Origin: Flavobacterium gilvum
Lineage (GTDB): Bacteria > Bacteroidota > Bacteroidia > Flavobacteriales > Flavobacteriaceae
DNA: 64,000 nt
Direction: 5' to 3'
Assembly: GCF_001761465.1 (NCBI RefSeq)
Contig: NZ_CP017479.1
Location: 1,240,001-1,304,000 of the forward strand
The position numbers and the translations under genes were made by a program. Below, one piece after another: positions 55,185-63,064 of the stretch (within the stretch, counting starts at the first letter, position 1; every line of letters starts with the position of its first letter). A model generated the notes under the pieces. It was not told where the DNA came from, ran no database searches, and worked only from the letters and a program-made list of their open reading frames with translations.

Positions 55185-56537
55185 TTAGTTTAATAGGGTT
55201 TTAAGTTCTCCTTTAGATTTGATTAATGTTATTTCTGCTATTTTGTAGGCCAATACGGCTCTTGTATAGTTGTTTTGTGCTTCGAGTGATGCATTCTCGG
55301 CATCCAATAAATCTGTTAATGAAGCTAGTCCTTGCAGGTAATTATTTTTGGTGTTTTTCAAAATTTCACCTGCCAATCGCATGTTCTCTTTTTGGATTTG
55401 AATGGTTTTGATATTGTTCTCTATCTGAGTTTTTGCATTTCTGTAATCCAAATCAAGCGCAAGCTGTGTGTCTTTGATGTCTTCTTGAAGTGATCGAATC
55501 TGAACATCGGCTTGTCTTACTCTTGCTCGGGTTCCAAAACCATTAAAAATAGGAACTCTCATATTCAATCCAATTGCAGAGTAATCCGACCAATACACGC
55601 CATCTTTTGGTTTTGCAAAAAGGGGCATTTCAGGTCCTTGTCCGATGTAATTATATCCTGCAAACAAAGAAAGCGTTGGATAATATTCTGCTTTAACAGC
55701 TGTTTTATTGAATTCCAATAATTCTTCTTGTTTTTTCAAAAGCAAAAATTCACTTCGGTTTGCCGTATTTGGCGCTTCGGTCAATGCGTGAGGCGTTACT
55801 GCAAATTCGGTTTTTGGGATTACAATTTTCGTTTCAATTGGCATTCCCATATAAAATTTCAAGGCATTTTCCTGCAATTCAATTTGATTCTGAATTTGTT
55901 GACGATCCGTATCGATGTTTGACAATTTTACGATGATACGATCCAAATCAATTTTTTTGGCCAAACCATTTTCATATTGTCCTTTTACGATGTCTCGCAC
56001 TTTTGTGGTATTTACATAATTGCTGTCCAATAAAATCAATCTTTCACGTTGAACGTAAACCGAATAATAATTGTTTGCAACTCTTTCAATCACTTGTTCT
56101 TCTGTCAACTGATCGTTTATTTGATAAAATTCACGAGTAGATTTTGCGGCTCTTAAGCCTGTAAATACTGCTTCGTCAAAAATGGTTTGGTTTAATGAAA
56201 CTCCCGCTCCCGAAGTCCATTTTTGCCCAAACGAAACCTGGATTGCTTCTCCCGGTTTTCCAAACATGGCACCGTCAAGAACATTGGTTTGTAAAATAGG
56301 GTTATAGGTTAAGCTTCCGTTCGCGGCGATTTGCGGTAAAGCTTTCGCACGGATTTCCTGAATTTTATATTCACTGTTTTCAATGCTTAATTTTGATTTT
56401 CTTGCTTCGGCTTTATTCTCAAGAGCGTACGTAATTGCTGCTTTTAATGTCAGCGGCTGTACTGCCGTTGTGCTTGTTCCTTGGGATTGTGCGTTAAGGG
56501 CAAAGCTTAAGAATGTTGCTAAAAGTATTCTCTTCAT
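55185..56537 (-). CDS. TolC-family outer-membrane efflux channel, module 1
   Basis: A 450-aa outer-membrane factor with signal peptide MKRILLATFLSFALNAQSQ. OEP repeats include LTLKAAITYALENKAEARKS, KALPQIAANGSLTYNP, TVKAEYYPTLSLFAGYN and GILKNTKNNYLQGLASLTDL-like wording. I chose ATG 56537 because it overlaps the tetR stop as ATGA, a common coupling signal. Confidence 0.9.
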   Translation of the reverse strand: MKRILLATFLSFALNAQSQGTSTTAVQPLTLKAAITYALENKAEARKSKLSIENSEYKIQEIRAKALPQIAANGSLTYNPILQTNVLDGAMFGKPGEAIQVSFGQKWTSGAGVSLNQTIFDEAVFTGLRAAKSTREFYQINDQLTEEQVIERVANNYYSVYVQRERLILLDSNYVNTTKVRDIVKGQYENGLAKKIDLDRIIVKLSNIDTDRQQIQNQIELQENALKFYMGMPIETKIVIPKTEFAVTPHALTEAPNTANRSEFLLLKKQEELLEFNKTAVKAEYYPTLSLFAGYNYIGQGPEMPLFAKPKDGVYWSDYSAIGLNMRVPIFNGFGTRARVRQADVQIRSLQEDIKDTQLALDLDYRNAKTQIENNIKTIQIQKENMRLAGEILKNTKNNYLQGLASLTDLLDAENASLEAQNNYTRAVLAYKIAEITLIKSKGELKTLLN

Positions 56538-57139
56538 GATTGGGTTGGGTTTAAAAAATGTTCTAATATGGTTAAGCCTTTTTCGGTACAAATTGATCTG
56601 AGATGATATTCTAAATACGTTTCCTGAACAGTTGTCGGGCTGAATTTTTTTGGGTCAAAAAGTTCAGCATCCTTTAGATTTGACATTCCAGCAAAATAGA
56701 GGCGGGCAATAATTTCAGAATTTATCTGAGGTCTGAACAAACCTTGCTTAATCCCTTTTTGCAAATTTTCTATCACACAATCACCCATTTTGTCAAATTG
56801 CCCCGCCATCAGTTTTTTGTGAATTTGCGGATAAAATTTCTGCAATTGATAAATGGCCGATGTGCTTTCGTCTTTTAATTTGTTCAAAACAAAATCCTTG
56901 ATGATAAACAGTTCCTCGATTGGATTTTTGTCCATAGCATAAATTTCATCTACACCACAGGAAATAGTTTCAAATAAGTATTGTGTTGTTGCTTCAATCA
57001 GGTCGATTTTGTTCTCAAAATGTTGGTATATTGTTTTTTTCGAAATTGCCATTTCATTTGCAATATCATCCATTGTCACGCTTTTAAAACCGTGTTTGAG
57101 AAACATTTCGTTTGATTTTAGTATAATTTTTTGTTTCAT
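56534..57139 (-). CDS. TetR-family regulator, module 1
   Basis: A 201-aa paralogue of the module 2 regulator. Its DNA-binding region GFKSVTMDDIANEMAISKKTIYQHF matches the module 2 protein at most positions, so both should read the same operator. The ligand-binding C-terminal domain differs more. It is translationally coupled to tolC by ATGA. Confidence 0.88.
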   Translation of the reverse strand: MKQKIILKSNEMFLKHGFKSVTMDDIANEMAISKKTIYQHFENKIDLIEATTQYLFETISCGVDEIYAMDKNPIEELFIIKDFVLNKLKDESTSAIYQLQKFYPQIHKKLMAGQFDKMGDCVIENLQKGIKQGLFRPQINSEIIARLYFAGMSNLKDAELFDPKKFSPTTVQETYLEYHLRSICTEKGLTILEHFLNPTQS

Positions 57140-57229
57140 CGTGAGTAACTCTTTGTAATTAATAATCGGAGTTGTGGTATTGTATTATTTAGTCATCAAA
57201 TGAGTTTTGGTTTTGTTGAAAGTTTGTTC

Positions 57230-57745
57230 TTAATGAGAAAATTCCAAATTGGCAATAAGTTTTATATCTCTACCAATTGGATGTCCATCGAGATGATGAT
57301 TGGTGCTGAGGCCGAATTCCTTGCGGTTGAAATTTCCGGTAACCTCAAATGAAGCTTTCTGAACGCCATTGTAATTGTTATATCCAATGAATTCAGTGTC
57401 TAATTCTACGACTTTGGTAACATTTTTGATAGTAAGAAAGCCTTTTAGGAAATTGAGGTTTTTGTTAATTTTTTCAAAAGAAGTGGATTTGAATTTAATA
57501 ACTGGAGTTTCCTCTTCATTAAAAAGATAGTTGAATTTCGGGTCCTTATTTTCGGGATTTGCGTGGATTGGTTTATCATTTACATTCAAAGAAAACTCAA
57601 TCGAAGCGTCTTCCACTTCGTCATTTTGAATGGCTACATGTCCTTTGAAATTGTTCTTGGTGCCCGGCATATATCCTATAAGGGAATGTCTTGATTTTAT
57701 TAGTACGTCTGATTCGTTCGAATCAATTGACCATTCGTTTTCCAT
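57230..57745 (-). CDS. YceI-family lipid-binding-like protein, module 1
   Basis: A 171-aa YceI-type protein without a signal peptide (MENEWSIDSNESDVL). Shared core with the module 2 copy: SLIGYMPGTKNNFKGHV, NLNFLKGFLTIKNVTKVVEL and EFIGYNNYNGVQKASFEVTG. It differs in the loop about 57-75 (KPIHANPENKDPKF) and near the C-terminus. It is the first gene of module 1 and divergent from the polyprenyl synthase gene across 526 bp. Confidence 0.88.
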   Translation of the reverse strand: MENEWSIDSNESDVLIKSRHSLIGYMPGTKNNFKGHVAIQNDEVEDASIEFSLNVNDKPIHANPENKDPKFNYLFNEEETPVIKFKSTSFEKINKNLNFLKGFLTIKNVTKVVELDTEFIGYNNYNGVQKASFEVTGNFNRKEFGLSTNHHLDGHPIGRDIKLIANLEFSH

Positions 57746-57816
57746 TATTCTTGGTTTTAGTAAAGTTGTTTCCTAATGTTTGGTTTTTGTAAATTTTGAT
57801 GTTGTAAGTTTAAATC

Positions 57817-57844
57817 GGAAACTTTAGACACTATAAAAGTTTCT
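57817..57844. promoter_or_regulatory. Probable TetR operator A, module 1
   Basis: GGAAACTT (57817-57824), 12 nt, AAGTTTCT (57837-57844). It lies downstream of the -7 element, over the likely transcribed start. Confidence 0.65.
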
Positions 57845-57854
57845 TTTGTTTTTG

Positions 57855-57884
57855 CAAATGTAGAAAGGAAACTTTAAATACCAA
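57855..57884 (-). promoter_or_regulatory. Promoter of module 1
   Basis: Minus-strand TTG (57882-57884), exactly 19 nt, TACATTTG (57855-57862). The TTG lies in the spacer of operator B, exactly as in module 2. Confidence 0.75.
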
Positions 57885-57894
57885 TAAAGTTTCC
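57867..57894. promoter_or_regulatory. Probable TetR operator B, module 1
   Basis: GGAAACTT (57867-57874), 12 nt, AAGTTTCC (57887-57894); symmetry extends to 10-bp arms. It is 50 bp from operator A. Confidence 0.75.
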
Positions 57895-58271
57895 AATGTT
57901 TTTTTGAAATATTTTAATAGTCAAAAACTATGCCTTTATTTTGGGCTGTTTTAGAATTTAATAATTCATAATTGAATCGATTTAAATGTTGTTTTTTTTT
58001 GTCTAAAATGTTAAATATGCAGGTTGTGTGAATTTTTTTAAGATTTAAATTGTGAGATTATTTTTCCCGCTGACAACCTTTTTTTTTGGAAGATTTATAA
58101 GGTTAAAAAACAAAGATTATTTGTTTTAAACTTAGGTATTCATGGTCAGGGAAATTACGCTTGGATTGGTTGTTTAATCTTATATGACTTATATGGTAAA
58201 AAATGAATTTGTATCTTTGGGCTTTTATTTTCAAAGTTTAAGGCTACGAAGAGTAGCAGAAATTTTATTAT

Positions 58272-59246
58272 ATGCACGCTATTCATCAGTATCAGGAATT
58301 TTTTATTAGCTATTTAGAAAATCAGTCATTCAATAGAGAACCCCAAAATTTATATCGGCCTATAGATTATATCTTAGGCTTGGGAGGAAAAAGAATGCGA
58401 CCCGTTTTGACTTTGATGGCAGCCGAAGTTTTTGATACTGATTATATAAAAGCGCTTCCAGCAGCAATGGCTGTTGAGGTTTTTCATAATTTTTCGCTAG
58501 TTCACGATGATATCATGGATGACGCGCCTTTGCGAAGAGGCAATGAGACTGTTCACGAAAAATGGAATGTCAATACCGGAATCCTTTCTGGAGATGCGAT
58601 GCTGATTTTGGCGTATCAATATTTTGAGCAATATGAGCCAGAAGTTTTTAGGGATTTAGCAAAATTGTTTAGTAAAACAGCTCTCGAAGTATGCGAAGGC
58701 CAACAATGGGACGTTGATTTTGAAACCCGAAAAGACGTAACCATTCCGGAATATCTCAAAATGATTGAGTACAAAACGGCTGTTTTGGTGGCGGCTGCAA
58801 TGAAAATGGGTGCTATTATCGCCCGTACTTCAGAAACGGAAGCTAATTTGATTTACGATTTCGGACTTAATTTAGGATTGGCTTTCCAGTTGCAGGATGA
58901 TTATCTGGACGCTTTTGGCGATCCAGCAACTTTTGGAAAACAAGTTGGTGGAGATATTATTGAGAATAAAAAAACCTATTTGTATCTCAAAGCATTGGAG
59001 TTTTCGACTCCCGAAAAAGCGTTGGAACTAGAAAAATTATTCACTTTGCAATTAGACGATAATACCGAGAAAATAGAAACCGCAAAAGCTATTTTTAACC
59101 AATCAGGTGCTTCTAAAGCGACTCAGGAAGCTATAGAAAAATTTACTTTTAAGGCATTTGAAACCTTGGAAAAGTTGAATATAGAACTTTCAAAAAAGGA
59201 AATGCTAAGAACTTTTGGTGAAAACCTTATGGGCAGGAAAGTGTAG
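58272..59246 (+). CDS. Polyprenyl (farnesyl/geranylgeranyl-type) diphosphate synthase
   Basis: Class I trans-prenyltransferase of 324 aa that elongates allylic diphosphates with isopentenyl diphosphate in the cytoplasm. First Asp-rich motif: DDIMDD (Asp79, Asp80, Asp83). Second: DDYLDAFGD (Asp209, Asp210, Asp213). GLGGKRMRP near residue 36 binds diphosphate. Phe74 sits five residues before the first motif, often linked with shorter products, but chain length cannot be decided by eye. A -7-like TATCTTTG (58212-58219) precedes the gene. The downstream small hypothetical gene may be cotranscribed. Confidence 0.93.
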   Translation: MHAIHQYQEFFISYLENQSFNREPQNLYRPIDYILGLGGKRMRPVLTLMAAEVFDTDYIKALPAAMAVEVFHNFSLVHDDIMDDAPLRRGNETVHEKWNVNTGILSGDAMLILAYQYFEQYEPEVFRDLAKLFSKTALEVCEGQQWDVDFETRKDVTIPEYLKMIEYKTAVLVAAAMKMGAIIARTSETEANLIYDFGLNLGLAFQLQDDYLDAFGDPATFGKQVGGDIIENKKTYLYLKALEFSTPEKALELEKLFTLQLDDNTEKIETAKAIFNQSGASKATQEAIEKFTFKAFETLEKLNIELSKKEMLRTFGENLMGRKV

Positions 59247-59254
59247 CAATGTCA

Positions 59255-59365
59255 ATGGCAAAAATCAATTTCAATAACAAATTAGAAATTGAAATTTATC
59301 ATTGAAGTCTGAATTGTTATTGATTTTTGTAATTGAAATTGCCATTGATTTTTGAAATTTAAAAT
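59255..59365. repeat. Palindrome of CAATTTCAAT words
   Basis: CAATGTCAATGGCAAAAATC and AATTTCAATAACAAATTAG pair with TGTTATTGATTTTTGTAATT and GAAATTGCCATTGATTTTTG. It fills the gap between the prenyl synthase and the next gene. Confidence 0.65.
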
Positions 59366-59719
59366 ATGTTTATAGCGCCAGCAAATACCGATTTATTACT
59401 TCAGGAAGCCAGTAAGGAAGAGCTTTACATTAGTTTGATTGCACAATTGAATAAGGATTTTAATTTGGCCAATGAAGCAGTTGACTTTCCCAAAAGTATA
59501 ACTCCAGATGAATTGAAAATTCAACTTCATGAAAAAGTATATCGCCTTATTCAGTATAAATTTGCGGAGTATCTCAATCTACTTTACATAATCGATGTCT
59601 CCGAAGACGAAATAAAAAAACTCGACGGTTCGGATTTGGTTATTCTTGCTGAACAAGTTGCCTTTTTAATCCTAAAAAGGGAATGGCAAAAGGTTTGGTT
59701 CAGAAACAAGTATAAATAG
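59366..59719 (+). CDS. Conserved hypothetical protein (117 aa)
   Basis: A soluble helical protein starting MFIAPANTDLLLQEASKEEL. No membrane segment, signal or known motif is visible; the sequence is rich in Leu/Ile/Glu/Lys with a C-terminal KREWQKVWFRNKYK. It follows the prenyl synthase on the same strand after 119 bp. Coding is supported by a clean frame and normal codon use. Its function is unknown. Confidence 0.65.
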   Translation: MFIAPANTDLLLQEASKEELYISLIAQLNKDFNLANEAVDFPKSITPDELKIQLHEKVYRLIQYKFAEYLNLLYIIDVSEDEIKKLDGSDLVILAEQVAFLILKREWQKVWFRNKYK

Positions 59720-59959
59720 AAAAATGCTATAATTATAAAGATTTATAGGTGTTTTGTTTTTGTAGGTGTCGTTTTTGGTGTCGTTTTTAAGTTTTTGTTT
59801 GATGAAAATTTTAATAAAAAATGATAAGTCTCCAAGAATTATACTGATTTTTTCATCTCTTTTAATGCCTAAATGATTAGAGAATAGTTTGATAGTTGAA
59901 TTTTTTCCTTTTTTTTCTGGCTCACAATAAAAGTTGTTAAATTTTGCGGGTAAAGTTTC

Positions 59960-60154
59960 TTAGCACTTTACTTCAATGTTTTTCGTTTCAATAGATTTTA
60001 CTTTTCCCTTTTCTACATAATTAAACTTCACATTATTTGCAGTTAAAAAATTTACACAATTGCTAAGACCAATAAAAAAATTAGTATTGAAGTATCTCTT
60101 TGTATATGAGGCATTTTGATAAATGTAAAATCTAATTTTTCTTTTAACAGACAT
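59960..60154 (-). CDS. Possible small hypothetical protein (64 aa)
   Basis: An open frame starting MSVKRKIRFYIYQNASYTK with no recognised family. The composition (Asn, Lys, Phe, Tyr) could simply reflect AT-rich DNA. It is the only candidate gene in the 594-bp gap between 59720 and 60313; apart from it and the site at 60204 I see nothing there. Confidence 0.3.
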   Translation of the reverse strand: MSVKRKIRFYIYQNASYTKRYFNTNFFIGLSNCVNFLTANNVKFNYVEKGKVKSIETKNIEVKC

Positions 60155-60203
60155 ATCATTGCACAGAGAAATTTTGTGGATTATGATTGTTAATTTTGCT
60201 TAA

Positions 60204-60224
60204 TAAGTGTTAAAAACACACACT
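60204..60224. promoter_or_regulatory. Weak AraR-like palindrome
   Basis: A full TAAGTGT (60204-60210) is followed, at the right spacing, by a poor half ACACACT. TACTTTTG (60262-60269) is a -7 for the acyltransferase downstream. It could be a weak site or chance. Confidence 0.25.
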
Positions 60225-60313
60225 TCATCGATTAAATACACATTTAAGCGATATTCCTTTATACTTTTGTGCAAAATTTGAAACAATCACAATTTACTTA
60301 ATATAAATTACTT

Positions 60314-61396
60314 ATGACAACAACTCCGATCATTCCTGCTGTTTTAAAGGGTAAAAAACATTTTGAAATTTTAGATGGACTCAGAGGTGTGGCGGCTGTG
60401 GCAGTTGTCTTCTTTCATTTCTTAGAATTTTCAGTTCCGGATTATGTCGATAACTGGATTGCACATAGCTACCTTGCGGTTGATTTCTTTTTCTGTCTTT
60501 CGGGCTTTGTAATTGCATATGCCTATGATAGCAGGGTTAAGGAAATCGGAACGCTAAATTTCTTTAAATTAAGATTAATTAGGTTGCAGCCATTAGTTTT
60601 TATTGGCGCGTTTATAGGATTACTGACTTTTGTTTTTGACCCATTTAGTTCACTTTATGGGCAATATGGCATTAAGGAAACCCTATTGATGTTTCTTTCG
60701 TCAGCCTTTATGATTCCTTATCCGTTGATAACAGAACGTTATTTTAACTTATTTCATTTTAATCCCCCAACATGGTCTTTATTTTGGGAATATATTGCCA
60801 ATATTTTTTATGCAATCATTCTGTTTAAACTGCACAAAAAAGCACTTTGGTTGTTTACTATAGTAGCCGCTATTCTGCTAGTTTATGTTGGTCATCATTA
60901 TGAAAATCTTGCTGTTGGCTTTGGTGGTGATAATTTCTTTGGTGGTGGTGCTCGTATATTTTATTCTTTTTTGGTTGGAATATTAGCTTTTAGAAGCAAA
61001 TGGATCATTAAGTCTAACCTTAATTTTACAAGTTTAAGCATTCTATTGGCCGTTGCTTTTTTTATTCCATTTATAAAAGATCTAAATTGGATTATAGATA
61101 CAGTGATAGTATTATTTTATTTTCCTTTTTTACTAGCATTAGGAGCTGGAATTGATGTATCAAAAAAAGCAAAAGGAATTTGTAAATTCTCTGGAGAAAT
61201 ATCGTATCCCTTGTATATGATCCACTACCTATTTTTATGGTTGTTTTTAAGTTATGTCGAAGCAAACAAACCCACTTTGATGACAATGCACAGTATAATG
61301 GTTATAGGGGTACTACTTTTAATAGCATTTGCCCATTTGATATTAAAATTTGTTGATATCCCCGTCCGTAATTTTTTGAAGAATAAAATGCGTTAA
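60314..61396 (+). CDS. Acyltransferase family 3 membrane protein
   Basis: Polytopic inner-membrane protein of 360 aa with about ten hydrophobic segments. The acyltransferase-3 start is clear: ILDGLRGVAAVAVVFFHF, with the active-site-type His, then SYLAVDFFFCLSGFVIAYAYDSR. Family members O-acylate sugars of the cell surface or polymers. No sugar-pathway partner is next to it. A -7 element precedes it, and no terminator was recognised. Confidence 0.9.
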   Translation: MTTTPIIPAVLKGKKHFEILDGLRGVAAVAVVFFHFLEFSVPDYVDNWIAHSYLAVDFFFCLSGFVIAYAYDSRVKEIGTLNFFKLRLIRLQPLVFIGAFIGLLTFVFDPFSSLYGQYGIKETLLMFLSSAFMIPYPLITERYFNLFHFNPPTWSLFWEYIANIFYAIILFKLHKKALWLFTIVAAILLVYVGHHYENLAVGFGGDNFFGGGARIFYSFLVGILAFRSKWIIKSNLNFTSLSILLAVAFFIPFIKDLNWIIDTVIVLFYFPFLLALGAGIDVSKKAKGICKFSGEISYPLYMIHYLFLWLFLSYVEANKPTLMTMHSIMVIGVLLLIAFAHLILKFVDIPVRNFLKNKMR

Positions 61397-61529
61397 AGAA
61401 ATCTTTTTTTTCTGTTTTTCGGGAGGCTTTCCTTTGTTATTTTAATGTGTGGTTTAGGAATAAATATAAATAAGATTCTAAGTTTCTGAGATTCTAAGAT
61501 GCTGAGCTATTTTTAAATTTCATTCTTGT

Positions 61530-62183
61530 TTAATTACGTAAGCAAACATAATCTTGATCACACATAACGGTTAAACCCGAAATCCAGTCCATTCGCACTA
61601 TTACTCCTTTTTTGTTGATTCTAAGATCTACAATACCCATGTCGCTTGTGAATCCTGAGTTCTTGTTTCTAAGATCAACATCTCTTAATAAATTATAAGA
61701 AGCGTTCATGTCACGTAATCGACGGCAACTCTTTAAGTCGAGGTAAATCAGTTTGTTACCCGAACAATCCAATTTTTCTAAATTAGGATTTTTAAATAAT
61801 TCAAGTCTCGAAATGGTGTTTCCTGAACAATCCAATTCGACTAATGCTCTATTTTCTGTCGCTTTTAATATCGATATTTTATTTGTGGAACAGTCTACTA
61901 TTGTTAATTGCGAATTTTGTGAAATGTCAAGTGATGTTAGTTGGTTGTTAAAGCAAATTAATTTTTTCAAATTTTTAAAATCGCTTATTCCGGTTAAGTC
62001 CTTTATGTTTGATCCGCTTATATTCAAAACTGTGAGTGTAGAAATTGAATCGGTTTGAACCTTTCCGTCTAAAACATTGTCAACTCCTATTTCGATCAAT
62101 TTTCTTTCGAAATTGCGATCTGGAATAGTTGTGTATTGGGCAAAAACAGAAGAATAAAACAAAAGAAATACTATTTTTTTCAT
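61530..62183 (-). CDS. Secreted leucine-rich-repeat protein
   Basis: A 217-aa protein with signal peptide MKKIVFLLFYSSVFAQ. After an N-terminal cap (TIPDRNFERKLIEIGVDN) come about six LRR units of the form LxxLDCSxNxIxxL: LKKLICFNNQLTSL, LTIVDCSTNKISIL, LVELDCSGNTISRL and LEKLDCSGNKLIYL. The C-terminus has a Cys pair (VMCDQDYVC). It is shorter than typical flavobacterial LRR adhesins and lacks a visible sorting domain, so it may be a small surface or periplasmic binder. Confidence 0.85.
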   Translation of the reverse strand: MKKIVFLLFYSSVFAQYTTIPDRNFERKLIEIGVDNVLDGKVQTDSISTLTVLNISGSNIKDLTGISDFKNLKKLICFNNQLTSLDISQNSQLTIVDCSTNKISILKATENRALVELDCSGNTISRLELFKNPNLEKLDCSGNKLIYLDLKSCRRLRDMNASYNLLRDVDLRNKNSGFTSDMGIVDLRINKKGVIVRMDWISGLTVMCDQDYVCLRN

Positions 62184-62383
62184 GGTTATATAAATTTTTA
62201 TTAATAAAATAAGTAAGAATTTATGATAGCCAAATATAAGGGTATTTCTTATGTTTTGTAAATTTTAAGTGTTAAATTATTAATTGTTAGTGTTTTAATT
62301 CGGTTTTCGAATAAGTTTAAGAAAAAAATGCTATTAATTAAGTTTTTCTAGCTTAGTCTCTCCTCCTTTGAAGGGGCTGGCGA

Positions 62384-62947
62384 CTAAAAATAAGCTCTCA
62401 CAAACGGCATATATGCTTCTGTATATACATGGTCGTTTTCATCAAACAGAACATTATAGGCGATTCCCACAGTGACATTTCCAGTTCGATAACCTGCGCC
62501 AAGGAATAAAGCCGTATTCCAGAAATTGTCTGTATAACTGTTTGGACCGTAATACCCAGCTTCATAATGATTATTAACGTAGGATTCGCTCAGGTTTATT
62601 GAAAACTGAATTTGCGGAATCGGGTTAATGAATGTTAGTAGACTCGCTCCATAGATTCCAGAATCATAATATCCTGATGAAACATAACTGCCTTGTAAGC
62701 CCAAACCAACCGCCAAATAAGGATTTACATTGTAAATGGCACTTGGAGAAATTGAGATGTCGGTATATCCATTGCTGAAATTTAAACCTAAGCCTCCTCC
62801 AAATTGTACTTTATCCCAAAATCGGGGCTGATGCTGCATTGTTTGTTGGGGAGCTTGTTGATATTGAGCTATTACGTTTTCGCAAAAAAACACTGCAAAT
62901 ACTACAAAAAGTAATTTTGCTACCGAGAGAAATCGATTTTTTTTCAT
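62384..62947 (-). CDS. Predicted outer-membrane beta-barrel-like protein
   Basis: A 187-aa protein with a signal peptide ending NVIAQ, a Gln-rich linker (YQQAPQQTMQHQ), then repeated amphipathic strands with Gly and aromatic residues (VQFGGGLGLNFSNGY, YLAVGLGLQGSYVS, FWNTALFLGAGYRTG) and an end in Phe (VRAYF), as many barrel proteins do. It is divergent from sucA. Relatives sometimes carry a transferred alpha-ketoglutarate decarboxylase label, which this sequence does not support. Confidence 0.7.
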   Translation of the reverse strand: MKKNRFLSVAKLLFVVFAVFFCENVIAQYQQAPQQTMQHQPRFWDKVQFGGGLGLNFSNGYTDISISPSAIYNVNPYLAVGLGLQGSYVSSGYYDSGIYGASLLTFINPIPQIQFSINLSESYVNNHYEAGYYGPNSYTDNFWNTALFLGAGYRTGNVTVGIAYNVLFDENDHVYTEAYMPFVRAYF

Positions 62948-62970
62948 GTCAATGGCTTTTTTTTAACATA

Positions 62971-62994
62971 TTTTTACGTAAAAGTACGTAAAAA
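62971..62994. promoter_or_regulatory. Perfect palindrome in the sucA divergent promoter region
   Basis: TTTTTACGTA (62971-62980), AAAG, TACGTAAAAA (62985-62994): 10-bp perfect arms with a 4-nt centre. It lies between divergent genes, 24 bp upstream of the 62947 start and before the -7-like TATTTTTG (63021-63028) of sucA. It is a candidate operator for an unknown regulator. Confidence 0.5.
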
Positions 62995-63064
62995 ATAGAT
63001 TCAAATAAATTGCTTTATTGTATTTTTGCCGAACTATTTAACAAAAAGTATATTCAATAAGATT

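Noticed and set aside
60226..60246. ACATTTA half-site before the acyltransferase
   Set aside because: Its partner position reads CATCGAT, so there is no palindrome of the AraR type.
62384..62947. Label as alpha-ketoglutarate decarboxylase
   Set aside because: The sequence is a short, exported, strand-rich protein; the label probably comes from its neighbour sucA.
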